In this document: positions 17,651 to 25,664 of the stretch, one piece after another
Position numbering within the stretch: position 1 is the stretch's first letter
Layout of the letters: each line of letters starts with the position of its first letter
Source: Malaciobacter halophilus
GTDB taxonomy: Bacteria > Campylobacterota > Campylobacteria > Campylobacterales > Arcobacteraceae
Assembly (NCBI RefSeq): GCF_002837275.1
Contig: NZ_NXIF01000039.1
Coordinates: 1 to 40,011, forward strand
Reading direction: 5' to 3'
Length of the DNA: 40,011 nucleotides
Position numbers and translations under genes: made by a program
The notes under the pieces: generated by a model
What the model was told of the DNA's origin: nothing
The model's input: only the letters and a program-made list of their open reading frames with translations
The model's database searches: none

Positions 17651-18913
17651 ATGATAAACAAAGAGTTTTTAAAAAAATTGACAATATTATATGTTGAAGA
17701 TGAGGATTTAGCAAGAGAGAAACTTGCTAAAACATTAAAAAGACTTTTTAAAACTGTATATTTAGCTCCAAATGGCATGGAAGGGTACTTACAGTTTCAA
17801 AAACTACATTTAGCAAAGACTCCTGTTGACCTTGTTCTTAGTGATATTAATATGCCTAAGATGAGTGGTATAGAGATGCTTGAACAAATAAGAGAACTTG
17901 ATGAAGAAGTTCCTTTTATATTTACTACTGCTAGGTCAGAATCTGAAAATTTATTAAGGGCAATTGAGCTAAAGGCAAATCACTATATTTTAAAACCTAT
18001 TGATACAGAAGATGTAATACTGAAATCTCAAGAGGTATGTCAAAAAAAGTATTATGAAAGAATGTTAACTTTAAAAAACCAAGAGTTAGAGCAATACTTA
18101 AATGCAATTGATAATATTGCAGTTGTTTTAAAGTTTGATGAAAATGACAATATTACTTTTATAAATAGTGCATTTTTAGAAGCTTTTGAAAAACAACAAG
18201 AAGATATTTTAGAAAGTGATTTTAAATCTTTAATTCATAAAGATATACCAAAAGATGTAATTGAATCAATCTTAGAACAGATTAAACAAAAAAATAAATG
18301 GGAAGGTGAGTTAAAATTTGCAGATGTAAAAGAGCAACCTTTTTATGTAACAACTAATATTTTTGAAATCATTGAACATGAAAAAAGAGTTTTTATAAGT
18401 ATTGGTTTTTTATCAACAAAAGAGAATCTTGAAAAAAGAGAGTTTAAAAAGAAAGTAATTAAAAATATTCAAGAACAAAAAGAGCAAGTATCAAAAGTAA
18501 AAAAAGAGTTAGAAGAGTTAAAAGTAAAACTCATAAAATACCAAAATATTGTACCTTTATTAAAAAGTGAACTTGAACTAGAGAAAAAAAAGAGTCATGC
18601 AAAACTACAACAAATAAAACACTATGAAAATGAAAGGTTATCTCTTGATGAGAAACAAGAAGGAATCCTTAAATTAAAAAATAAACAGATTGAAGAGTAT
18701 AAAGATAGTATGCTAAAAATTAAAAAAGAGAAAGATTTATTAGTAGAAAAAATGCACTCATTAGAAGAAGAAGTTTTAGCAAAAAAAGTAGATATAGAGA
18801 AGAAACAAGAAACAATAGATATAAAAAATAAAAGAATTGAAGACTTAAATGATGTAATTAAATTTAGAGAAGCTCAGTTAAGAGAGCTTGACCCTAATGC
18901 TTTACTTAGCTAA
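17651..18913 (+). CDS. Response regulator: REC-PAS-long coiled coil
   Basis: A 420-residue cytoplasmic protein. Receiver domain (about 8-125) has the acidic pocket in YVEDED, phospho-acceptor D65 in LSDINMP, T93/T94 and K115 in ILKPID, so it should be phosphorylated. A PAS-like domain (about 145-255; IDNIAVVLKFDENDNITFINSAF) follows, then about 160 residues of Lys/Glu-rich coiled coil to the C-terminus, ending DPNALLS. No DNA-binding, GGDEF or kinase domain is present, so output is probably by protein contact. It is convergent with the REC-kinase gene at 18919, separated by only 5 bp, and may be an output of that signalling cluster. The ATG has AAAGAG upstream. Confidence 0.8.
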   Translation: MINKEFLKKLTILYVEDEDLAREKLAKTLKRLFKTVYLAPNGMEGYLQFQKLHLAKTPVDLVLSDINMPKMSGIEMLEQIRELDEEVPFIFTTARSESENLLRAIELKANHYILKPIDTEDVILKSQEVCQKKYYERMLTLKNQELEQYLNAIDNIAVVLKFDENDNITFINSAFLEAFEKQQEDILESDFKSLIHKDIPKDVIESILEQIKQKNKWEGELKFADVKEQPFYVTTNIFEIIEHEKRVFISIGFLSTKENLEKREFKKKVIKNIQEQKEQVSKVKKELEELKVKLIKYQNIVPLLKSELELEKKKSHAKLQQIKHYENERLSLDEKQEGILKLKNKQIEEYKDSMLKIKKEKDLLVEKMHSLEEEVLAKKVDIEKKQETIDIKNKRIEDLNDVIKFREAQLRELDPNALLS

Positions 18914-18918
18914 GTTTT

Positions 18919-20031
18919 TTAATTACCATTTGGTAGTATCAAAATAAACTTTGCCCCTCTTTGACTATTTTCAAGCTTTAACTCTCCATTAAAGCTTGTT
19001 TTAACAACAAGTTTAACCATATATAATCCAGTACCAGTACCTTTCTCTTTTGTAGTAAAGTATGGATCAAAAATCTTTTCTATATTATCCTCTTTTATGC
19101 CTCCAGCTGTATCTTCAATAACTACAACTGTGTATTTTTTATTTGTTCCAGCAGTTACATAAATATCTCTATTTTCCACTTTTCTTTCTATAAAAGCATC
19201 TTGAGCATTTGTAAGAAGATTTAAAATAACTTGTTCTAATTCAGAATCAACACCATAAATTTCTTCTTCGGCAATATCCACATGAAGATTTACATTGTTT
19301 TTTTCAAGTTGTTTTAATAGAAGTTCAATTGAGTTATCAATAACTTTTTTAAGTAAAAACTTCTTTTTAGGTTTTTTAGGATTAAAAAAATCTCTAAACC
19401 CATCAATTGTTTGGCTCATAAATGCAATATTATCTTTAGTTTTTTTCGAAAAATCATCTATAAATTCATCATCAATTTCACCCAGTTTATAGGTATCTTT
19501 TACATCATTGCAATACAAAGACAAAATATTTAAAGGTTGTTTTAATTGATGTGCAATTACTCCAATCATTTCACCCATAGTTGCCATCTTTGCTTGATGA
19601 ATAAGAATTTCATTTTTCTCTTCTATTTCATCTTGACGTTTTTTACTTCTTTCAAAAATATCAATATAGACTTTAAGTTTTGCATCTAATAAAACATCAT
19701 CTATTGGTTTAGTAATATACTCAATTGCACCAATATCATAACCTCTTCTTTTATACTCATCTTTATCATAAATACCTGTAATAAAAATAAGAGGTATATC
19801 CTTGGTTTTTTCTATACTTTTTAAATATTCAGCAAATTCAAAACCATCAATCTCTGGCATTTGGATATCAGTAAGAATTAGATTAATATCCTCTTTCATT
19901 AAGATTTCCATACCTTCTTGTGCACTTAAAGCACTAAAAATCTCAACATCAAAGCTATCTTCAATCATCATCTTTAAAGAGTGAATGTTCTCGGCAACAT
20001 CATCTACTAATAAAATACTAAATTTTTCCAT
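18919..20031 (-). CDS. REC-histidine kinase (soluble)
   Basis: A 370-residue soluble protein with an N-terminal receiver (1-120; acidic pair DD at 10-11, phospho-acceptor D55 in LTDIQMP, K108 in ITKPID), a short coiled linker (125-150), and a kinase core. The phosphoacceptor is H161 in IAHQLKQPLN, a variant H-box seen in many Campylobacterota and delta-proteobacterial kinases. The HATPase has N-box NLLTNAQDAF, DTAGGI and GTGTGLYM. A receiver fused in front of a kinase usually makes an intermediate in a relay that is itself gated by phosphorylation. It is the last gene of the FIST-kinase-kinase operon, 73 bp behind the second kinase. The ATG has AAAGGG. Confidence 0.85.
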   Translation of the reverse strand: MEKFSILLVDDVAENIHSLKMMIEDSFDVEIFSALSAQEGMEILMKEDINLILTDIQMPEIDGFEFAEYLKSIEKTKDIPLIFITGIYDKDEYKRRGYDIGAIEYITKPIDDVLLDAKLKVYIDIFERSKKRQDEIEEKNEILIHQAKMATMGEMIGVIAHQLKQPLNILSLYCNDVKDTYKLGEIDDEFIDDFSKKTKDNIAFMSQTIDGFRDFFNPKKPKKKFLLKKVIDNSIELLLKQLEKNNVNLHVDIAEEEIYGVDSELEQVILNLLTNAQDAFIERKVENRDIYVTAGTNKKYTVVVIEDTAGGIKEDNIEKIFDPYFTTKEKGTGTGLYMVKLVVKTSFNGELKLENSQRGAKFILILPNGN

Positions 20032-20104
20032 TTTTAACCCTTTAAAAGATACTATATTAAATAATATCGCATTCTTATTTTGAAGTACTTAAAAAATATA
20101 TAAA

Positions 20105-21958
20105 CTACTTAGTGTTTTTTATATACTTTAGTAAATACTTATTATCAATCTGTTCTACAACTAAGTCAAATAAAGTATTTTCTTTGTCTTTACTTATTGA
20201 TATTATTTTTAAATTAGAACTATTTTTTATTTTCATAAGTTTAGCATTATTATCTAATTTTTCTACAATTAAATACTCTTTAATTGTGTCATCGTGTTTT
20301 TTAAAGAACTCATTAATATCTTTAATATTTACAAGTTTAATATACTTATCTTTATTTAATTCTACACCTAATTTAAAAAATAATAGGGGATTTGTATTTA
20401 AAATAAAGACTGTAATACAATTTTTCTCATTTTTTTCTTCTTCAATTTTTGGCTCAATATAGACACTTTCTTGTTTATCTGTTTTTACTTTTGAAACATG
20501 ACCTAAATCCGATTTTTTTACACTAAAAGTAAAACTACTCCCAAAATTTTCTTTACTATTTACAACTATTTCACCACCTTGCAAAGATACTAACTCTTTT
20601 GAAATTGCTAAACCTAATCCAGCTCCATTATATTTTCTAGTAGTAGTACCATCTAATTGTTTAAAACTAGTAAAAATCTCTTCTTGATTTTTCTTTGAAA
20701 TACCAATTCCAGTATCTTTAACCTCAACAAAAATATAATTCTTATTTTCATAAAAGTTAAACTCTATTTTTCCTTGAGAAGTAAACTTTACTGCATTACT
20801 TAAAAGATTTCGACAAACTTGTTTAAAACGCTGTACATCAACCACATAAAGCTCTTCACTTAAATTATAATTTGAATTAAACATCAAACCTTTTTTTCTA
20901 ATACTAGAATCATAAATAGATACCAAAGTATTAAATACCTCTTTTAAATTTGCTTCTTGTAAATTTAGTTTTATATCTTTTGATTCAATTTTTGTTAAAT
21001 CTAATATATCATCAATTAATATTTTTAATTCATTTGCTGATTTATTTATAATTTTAATATTTTTTAAATTTTCTTCATTTAAACTATTATCTTTATTTTT
21101 TAACATTACAGAACTTATTAAAGTTATTGGATTTAATGGAGTTTTCAATTCATGACTAATATTTGCTAAAAAGAAGTTTTTATACTTATCTGCTTGAATC
21201 AACTCTTTTTTTTGTTTATTTAACTTTACATTCAATTTTGTCATTTCTTCAAAATCTTCATTGATTCGTAAAGCCATGTAGTTAAAACTATCAGTTAATT
21301 CAGCTAACTCAGTTTTATTATTTTCATCTAATACATCATCTACAAATACTTTATTTCTACCATCTAAATGCTTAGTTGCATCTATTAAGTTATTTAGGGG
21401 TTTTACAATAAGTTTCTTAATAAAATATATTAAAAAAATAAATAGAAAAATAAACTTTAAAAAAGTAATTATTGCAATTAAAAAAATACTTTTTTCTATC
21501 ATTGTATAAGCTGTATCTTTGTCATAATATAAAAATACTGTTCCTACTTTTTTACTATTTTTATTAAAAATATCAAAACTATAGGTTTTTAAAACTTCCT
21601 TTGATGAAGTAGTAGTTTTTTCATCAAAACTTTTACTTATACTTTTTTCTAAAACTCTTCCTTTACTAACAAATATCTCTCCAGAAGTTAGTTTAATAAC
21701 TACTGCACTTACATGATTTGAGCTTAATATTTTATCTACTGTTAAAGATGCATTTTTTCTATCAAAATTCCAGACACTTCGCCCTAAACTCTCTTGATAT
21801 GAACTTTTTGTTATTTCAAACTCTTTTTGTAAGCTTTTATTTGCCAAATTAATTTGCATATAAATTTCATATGTAGTAAAAATTGAAACAACTAAAATAT
21901 ATATAAAAAATAGTTTTTTAAATAGTAAAAAACCTAAAGAGTTAGAGAAATTAAACAT
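20105..21958 (-). CDS. Membrane histidine kinase with pseudo-receiver domain
   Basis: A 617-residue kinase: TM1 (about 11-30), extracytoplasmic domain (about 31-155), TM2 (about 158-180), HAMP (about 180-240), coiled linker, HisKA with the phosphoacceptor His near residue 269 in ISHELKTPLN, HATPase with N-box NLLSNAVKFT, DTGIGIS and GAGLGLAIS. The C-terminal ~105 residues look like a receiver fold, but the phospho-acceptor position reads YLIVEKLD, with no obvious Asp and no acidic pair, so it is probably a non-phosphorylated pseudo-receiver. It starts 8 bp after the soluble kinase, with GGAAT upstream of ATG, so both are in one operon. Confidence 0.85.
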   Translation of the reverse strand: MFNFSNSLGFLLFKKLFFIYILVVSIFTTYEIYMQINLANKSLQKEFEITKSSYQESLGRSVWNFDRKNASLTVDKILSSNHVSAVVIKLTSGEIFVSKGRVLEKSISKSFDEKTTTSSKEVLKTYSFDIFNKNSKKVGTVFLYYDKDTAYTMIEKSIFLIAIITFLKFIFLFIFLIYFIKKLIVKPLNNLIDATKHLDGRNKVFVDDVLDENNKTELAELTDSFNYMALRINEDFEEMTKLNVKLNKQKKELIQADKYKNFFLANISHELKTPLNPITLISSVMLKNKDNSLNEENLKNIKIINKSANELKILIDDILDLTKIESKDIKLNLQEANLKEVFNTLVSIYDSSIRKKGLMFNSNYNLSEELYVVDVQRFKQVCRNLLSNAVKFTSQGKIEFNFYENKNYIFVEVKDTGIGISKKNQEEIFTSFKQLDGTTTRKYNGAGLGLAISKELVSLQGGEIVVNSKENFGSSFTFSVKKSDLGHVSKVKTDKQESVYIEPKIEEEKNEKNCITVFILNTNPLLFFKLGVELNKDKYIKLVNIKDINEFFKKHDDTIKEYLIVEKLDNNAKLMKIKNSSNLKIISISKDKENTLFDLVVEQIDNKYLLKYIKNTK

Positions 21959-21966
21959 GTTATTCC

Positions 21967-23613
21967 TTATTTTTTATCTCTTTTTTTTGTTTCAACTAAA
22001 TTTATAACTTTTTGAACCAAACTAATATTTACTTCGCTTCTTTTTATATTTATATCTGCTTGTTCGAACTTTTCATCACTGATTGCTACTAAAACTAAAT
22101 CATTATCTTTTGCAGTTTTTTGTAAAGATTTTATATCTTCACCTTGTGAATTTAAAACATCAAAAATAACTGCCTCAAAAGTTCTATTTTCCATAACTTT
22201 TCTTGCATTATCCACAGATTTAGTATGCTCTATATGCACTCCTTTTTTCTTAAATGCTACTAAGATAGGAAAAACTGTTGCATGATCAGCATTTATTATT
22301 AAAAGCTCTGTTAAACTTTTTGTTTCATCATTCATCTTATCTGAATCTTCTGTATCAAAAAATACTATTTCATCAGTTTTAATACTTTTTGTACCAGCTG
22401 AAATATCAACTTTATCATCTGATACATTTTTTATAACTACTTTTTTAGGTAAAACAACTTGAAAATCACTTCCTATACCAACTTCACTACTAACTTTTAT
22501 ATCTCCTCCTAAAAGTTGTGATAGTTCTTTTGAAATTGCAAGTCCAAGTCCTGTTCCTCCGTATTTTCTTGTAGTACTTCCATCTGCTTGTTTAAACCTA
22601 TCAAAAATATTTTTTAATTTATCTTTACTAATACCTATTCCTTCATCAAGAACAGAAATAAATATATACTCATCATTTTCATCAATTTTTATCTCTACAC
22701 TTCCTTCTTCTGTAAACTTTATAGCATTACTTAAAAGATTTTTAACAATCTGTTTTGCCCTTGATTCATCTGTTAAAATCTCCGTGTTTTTAATATTAAA
22801 TGATTTTATAAACTCTAAGTTTTTATCTTTTGCTAAAGGATACATCGAGTCATATAAAGAGTCTATCAACTCTTGAATATCTACTTTTTTCAGATTTAAA
22901 GCCACTTCTCCTGCTTCAATTTTTGAAATATCCAAAATATCATTTATCAAAACTAAAAGGTCATTTCCACAAGTATTTATAATATTCATATTTTTTACTT
23001 GCTCTTCGTCTAATTTACCTTTTTTGTTCTTTTTCATTACAGAAGAGATTACAATAATAGAATTTAATGGTGTTTTTAACTCATGACTCATATTTGCTAA
23101 AAAGTCATTTTTGTATTTATTTGCTTCAATTAGCTCTTTTCTTTGTCTTTCAAGTTCAATTGCAAGTGCTTTTAATTTTTCATTTCTTTTTTTCATGATT
23201 TTTACATTTAAACATGAGTCGATACTTATATTTAATTTATGTGCTAAACCTTGAAACATTGAACCTAAAAAACTCATATTCATATTTTTTTTACTGTAAA
23301 TAAAAAACATAATTCCTCTATCTAAAGGAAGAATTAAAACCCTTTGAGTTCTATCGTGTTTATTATCTAAGATATTAAAACTATCATATACATCTTTATA
23401 CTCTTCAATTTCAAAGTCTTCTTTTATTTTTCCTATGCTAATTACTTTATTTAAACTCTTTTTACCCTCATCATATAAATAAAATGTTCCATATAAAGCA
23501 AAAGTTTCATTAATAAAAGTTTTTAATACCTCTTTTAACATCTCTTTTAAATCTAAACTATTCCCTATTGCACTGTGACATTTGTATGTAAGTGCTAACT
23601 GTTCAACTAGCAT
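21967..23613 (-). CDS. GAF-like histidine kinase with degenerate C-terminal receiver
   Basis: A 548-residue soluble kinase. The N-terminal ~150 residues have the layout of a GAF domain (LDLKEMLKEVLKTFI start, several beta strands). A coiled linker leads to HisKA with H177 in SHELKTPLNS, HATPase with N-box NLLSNAIKFT, DEGIGIS and GGTGLGLAIS, and a C-terminal receiver-like domain in which an Asp is kept (VIFDVLNS) but the acidic pair and lysine are poor. The frame is open six codons upstream, but I chose the ATG at 23613: it follows AGGTG and overlaps the FIST gene stop by seven bases, giving tight coupling to the FIST sensor. Confidence 0.85.
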   Translation of the reverse strand: MLVEQLALTYKCHSAIGNSLDLKEMLKEVLKTFINETFALYGTFYLYDEGKKSLNKVISIGKIKEDFEIEEYKDVYDSFNILDNKHDRTQRVLILPLDRGIMFFIYSKKNMNMSFLGSMFQGLAHKLNISIDSCLNVKIMKKRNEKLKALAIELERQRKELIEANKYKNDFLANMSHELKTPLNSIIVISSVMKKNKKGKLDEEQVKNMNIINTCGNDLLVLINDILDISKIEAGEVALNLKKVDIQELIDSLYDSMYPLAKDKNLEFIKSFNIKNTEILTDESRAKQIVKNLLSNAIKFTEEGSVEIKIDENDEYIFISVLDEGIGISKDKLKNIFDRFKQADGSTTRKYGGTGLGLAISKELSQLLGGDIKVSSEVGIGSDFQVVLPKKVVIKNVSDDKVDISAGTKSIKTDEIVFFDTEDSDKMNDETKSLTELLIINADHATVFPILVAFKKKGVHIEHTKSVDNARKVMENRTFEAVIFDVLNSQGEDIKSLQKTAKDNDLVLVAISDEKFEQADINIKRSEVNISLVQKVINLVETKKRDKK

Positions 23614-24665
23614 AATGCACCTACGACACAAGTTTTATTAAATAGTTTTAAACTTACATCACCTTCATTTACAATCTCTCCTAAAGATAAAACTCCAATC
23701 ATTGGTCTATTGTTACTTGCTTGTTTAATTACTTCTAACTCTTCTTCAAAATCATCTTTTAAAAACTCTTTTCTAGTAATACATTCAAAAATCATAATTG
23801 AACTTTGTTCATTTTTACAACCTTGAACTGCTTTTAGTGTAGCCTCTTTTGAAGCTTTTAGGAGTTTATCTTTTTCACCTTTTAAGATTGTAATTACTGA
23901 GTTTTGAGAAATTGTATTTGAAAGCTCTAATGAATTATTTGAAATACCTAAAATCTCTTTTACTAAAACTTCATTGTCAAACTTTACTAAACCTATTGGA
24001 TAAGATTTTATATAATCATTTACATCTTGGATTGTTTCTTTTATATCTTCTTGTATTACACTTTTATACAACTGTATTGCATCACTGTAATCAATTTGTA
24101 TGATTTTATTATCTTCAGTCATTGTTGCAACTAGCTGGTCTTTTAAAATTGACCAACCATGTTCTATTCCTACTTTTATTTTATGTTTTTTTGATACAAC
24201 TAAGGATGCATCTTTATAAATCCCTTCTGAAGAGAAAATAACCTCTTTTCTAGCATAAGGAGTAACTCCTGCACCTGCTCCTAAAACATCTATTTCAGGA
24301 GGTAATAGTTCAAATAAAGAGTCTAAATACTCATCTACATGTTTACTTAAACCATCTGTAAATATAATTATTGATTTACTATTTTCAAAATCTTTTTGAG
24401 TAAATGTTATATTTGAAATATCTTTTTGGATTAATACATTATCTTCATCATCTAATTTACAAGCTAAAAGTCCATCTTTATAACTTTGTTTATCAAAAAT
24501 AATTTCTGGAAAGATAGCTCCATAAGCTTTTATTTTAGAGTTTCTTAATAAAGAGATATAAAACTTACACTCTTGAGCTACTAATAGTAAATATCTATTA
24601 TTATCATCTTTACAATCTCTTACAAAAGCATCTAAACTCTTATAGTATTTAACATTGATACTCAT
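23607..24665 (-). CDS. FIST-domain sensor protein
   Basis: A 352-residue protein with FIST_N (about 25-185; LLPPEIDVLGAGAGVTPY then GIEHGWSI) and FIST_C (about 200-345; IDYSDAIQLYKSVI ... SIMIFECITRKEFL ... RPMIGVLSLGEI). FIST domains sense small ligands and usually sit beside histidine kinases or chemoreceptors; NosP, a haem-binding nitric-oxide sensor, is one characterised example. Ligand here is unknown. It opens the operon and overlaps the GAF-like kinase gene by seven bases, which strongly suggests it controls that kinase. The ATG follows GGAGT with a 7-nt gap. Cytoplasmic, no signal peptide. Confidence 0.85.
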   Translation of the reverse strand: MSINVKYYKSLDAFVRDCKDDNNRYLLLVAQECKFYISLLRNSKIKAYGAIFPEIIFDKQSYKDGLLACKLDDEDNVLIQKDISNITFTQKDFENSKSIIIFTDGLSKHVDEYLDSLFELLPPEIDVLGAGAGVTPYARKEVIFSSEGIYKDASLVVSKKHKIKVGIEHGWSILKDQLVATMTEDNKIIQIDYSDAIQLYKSVIQEDIKETIQDVNDYIKSYPIGLVKFDNEVLVKEILGISNNSLELSNTISQNSVITILKGEKDKLLKASKEATLKAVQGCKNEQSSIMIFECITRKEFLKDDFEEELEVIKQASNNRPMIGVLSLGEIVNEGDVSLKLFNKTCVVGALC

Positions 24666-24738
24666 TGTAAACTCCTTACACTTTATACAGTAATAACTAA
24701 TTTATATTATTATTTTACATAGTAATAGTATTATAATA

Positions 24739-24836
24739 GTATCAAAAAGTAGCTCTATTTTAACAGCTAAATAATAATTTTTTAGAAAAAAACTATTTAT
24801 TGATACAAAATAAAGCACTTTTAGCAATTGATACAA
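24739..24836. promoter_or_regulatory. Divergent regulatory region with three TTGATAC copies
   Basis: The 231-bp gap between the FIST operon and the plus-strand unknown gene holds no gene. TTGATAC occurs at 24800-24806 and 24828-24834 on the plus strand (within the shared ATTGATACAA) and once inverted at 24739-24745. A minus-strand TATAAT-like sequence overlaps the inverted copy. These may be operator sites for one of the divergent units. Confidence 0.35.
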
Positions 24837-24855
24837 TAAGCTTTTTAACCATATT

Positions 24856-24871
24856 TTTTTGCTAATATTAT
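24856..24871 (+). promoter_or_regulatory. Promoter candidate for the unknown-helicase pair
   Basis: TTTTTGCTAATATTAT: T-tract, GCTA and a TATTAT -10-like hexamer, the same block as at 3416 and 36983. It is 25 bp before the ATG at 24897, which has AGAGGAAA as ribosome binding site. Confidence 0.45.
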
Positions 24872-24896
24872 AAGCAATTTAACAAAGAGGAAATGT

Positions 24897-25652
24897 ATGC
24901 AATATTTTGGTGTATTTCAGACTAAATATGAAGAGGTGTTTTTAACTGAAAGCTACTTATATATTAGTCATGATGAAGAGGATAGACTAACAATAAAAGA
25001 GTTAAAAGATAAAATCAAAACAAATAAACTTAGAAAAAAGAATATCATTGGTACGATATTTTTATATAATCCAATAGTTACTCCTTTAGGGTTTGATTCA
25101 AATAGTTTTTTATTAGAACAAGATTTTAAGCAGTATGATGAGATGGTTGAAATAAAAATAGAAACTTACATGACAATATTTAAAAATGCTATGGCTACTT
25201 GTGAAGAGTGCAAAGGAAAACTAATTCAAGTAAGAAATCTATTTAATCTAAATGAAAAAAATATTGATGCTTCAAAGCTTCTAATGAAATTTAATTCAGA
25301 TTTAGAAAAATATAATTCATCTCAAAATACAGAGTTTGATAGAGATATAATGTATCTTGATGCACAAAATCTAATTCCAAGTGGAAAGTTTGTATTTTTT
25401 TCATGGGGAGAAAAAATCAATGCAAAAGAGTTTGTTTATATAGATGATTATGCAAGATTGATTTATGAAAACTGTAAGCAACTAGGTAAAAAAATAGCTT
25501 TTGTTTACAAAGAAGAGAAGTCTTTAGAAGGTGCTGAACAACTACTTCAATTTGCCACACCAATGCAAAATATAAAAACAAAAAACTCAATTTCACAAGC
25601 AATAAATGAGAGTTTTAAAGAGTTTCCACCAAAAATCACATCTTATAAGTAG
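24897..25652 (+). CDS. Unknown protein upstream of a UvrD-like helicase
   Basis: I do not recognise this 251-residue protein. It has no signal peptide or membrane segment and looks like a soluble alpha/beta protein: a beta-rich N-terminus (QYFGVFQTKYEEVFL), a central helical, charged region with two close cysteines (CEECK, about residues 101-105), and a C-terminal part with FVFFSWGEKINAKEFVYIDDYARL. The AGAGG site precedes the ATG at good distance. It ends 12 bp before the helicase gene on the same strand, so the two form an operon. A role with the helicase in DNA or nucleotide metabolism is possible but unsupported by any motif. Confidence 0.6.
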   Translation: MQYFGVFQTKYEEVFLTESYLYISHDEEDRLTIKELKDKIKTNKLRKKNIIGTIFLYNPIVTPLGFDSNSFLLEQDFKQYDEMVEIKIETYMTIFKNAMATCEECKGKLIQVRNLFNLNEKNIDASKLLMKFNSDLEKYNSSQNTEFDRDIMYLDAQNLIPSGKFVFFSWGEKINAKEFVYIDDYARLIYENCKQLGKKIAFVYKEEKSLEGAEQLLQFATPMQNIKTKNSISQAINESFKEFPPKITSYK

Positions 25653-25664
25653 TTTTAAAAGTAG

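Noticed and set aside
23614-23631. Longer start of the GAF-like kinase
   Set aside because: The six added residues lack an SD, while the ATG at 23613 has AGGTG at a good distance.
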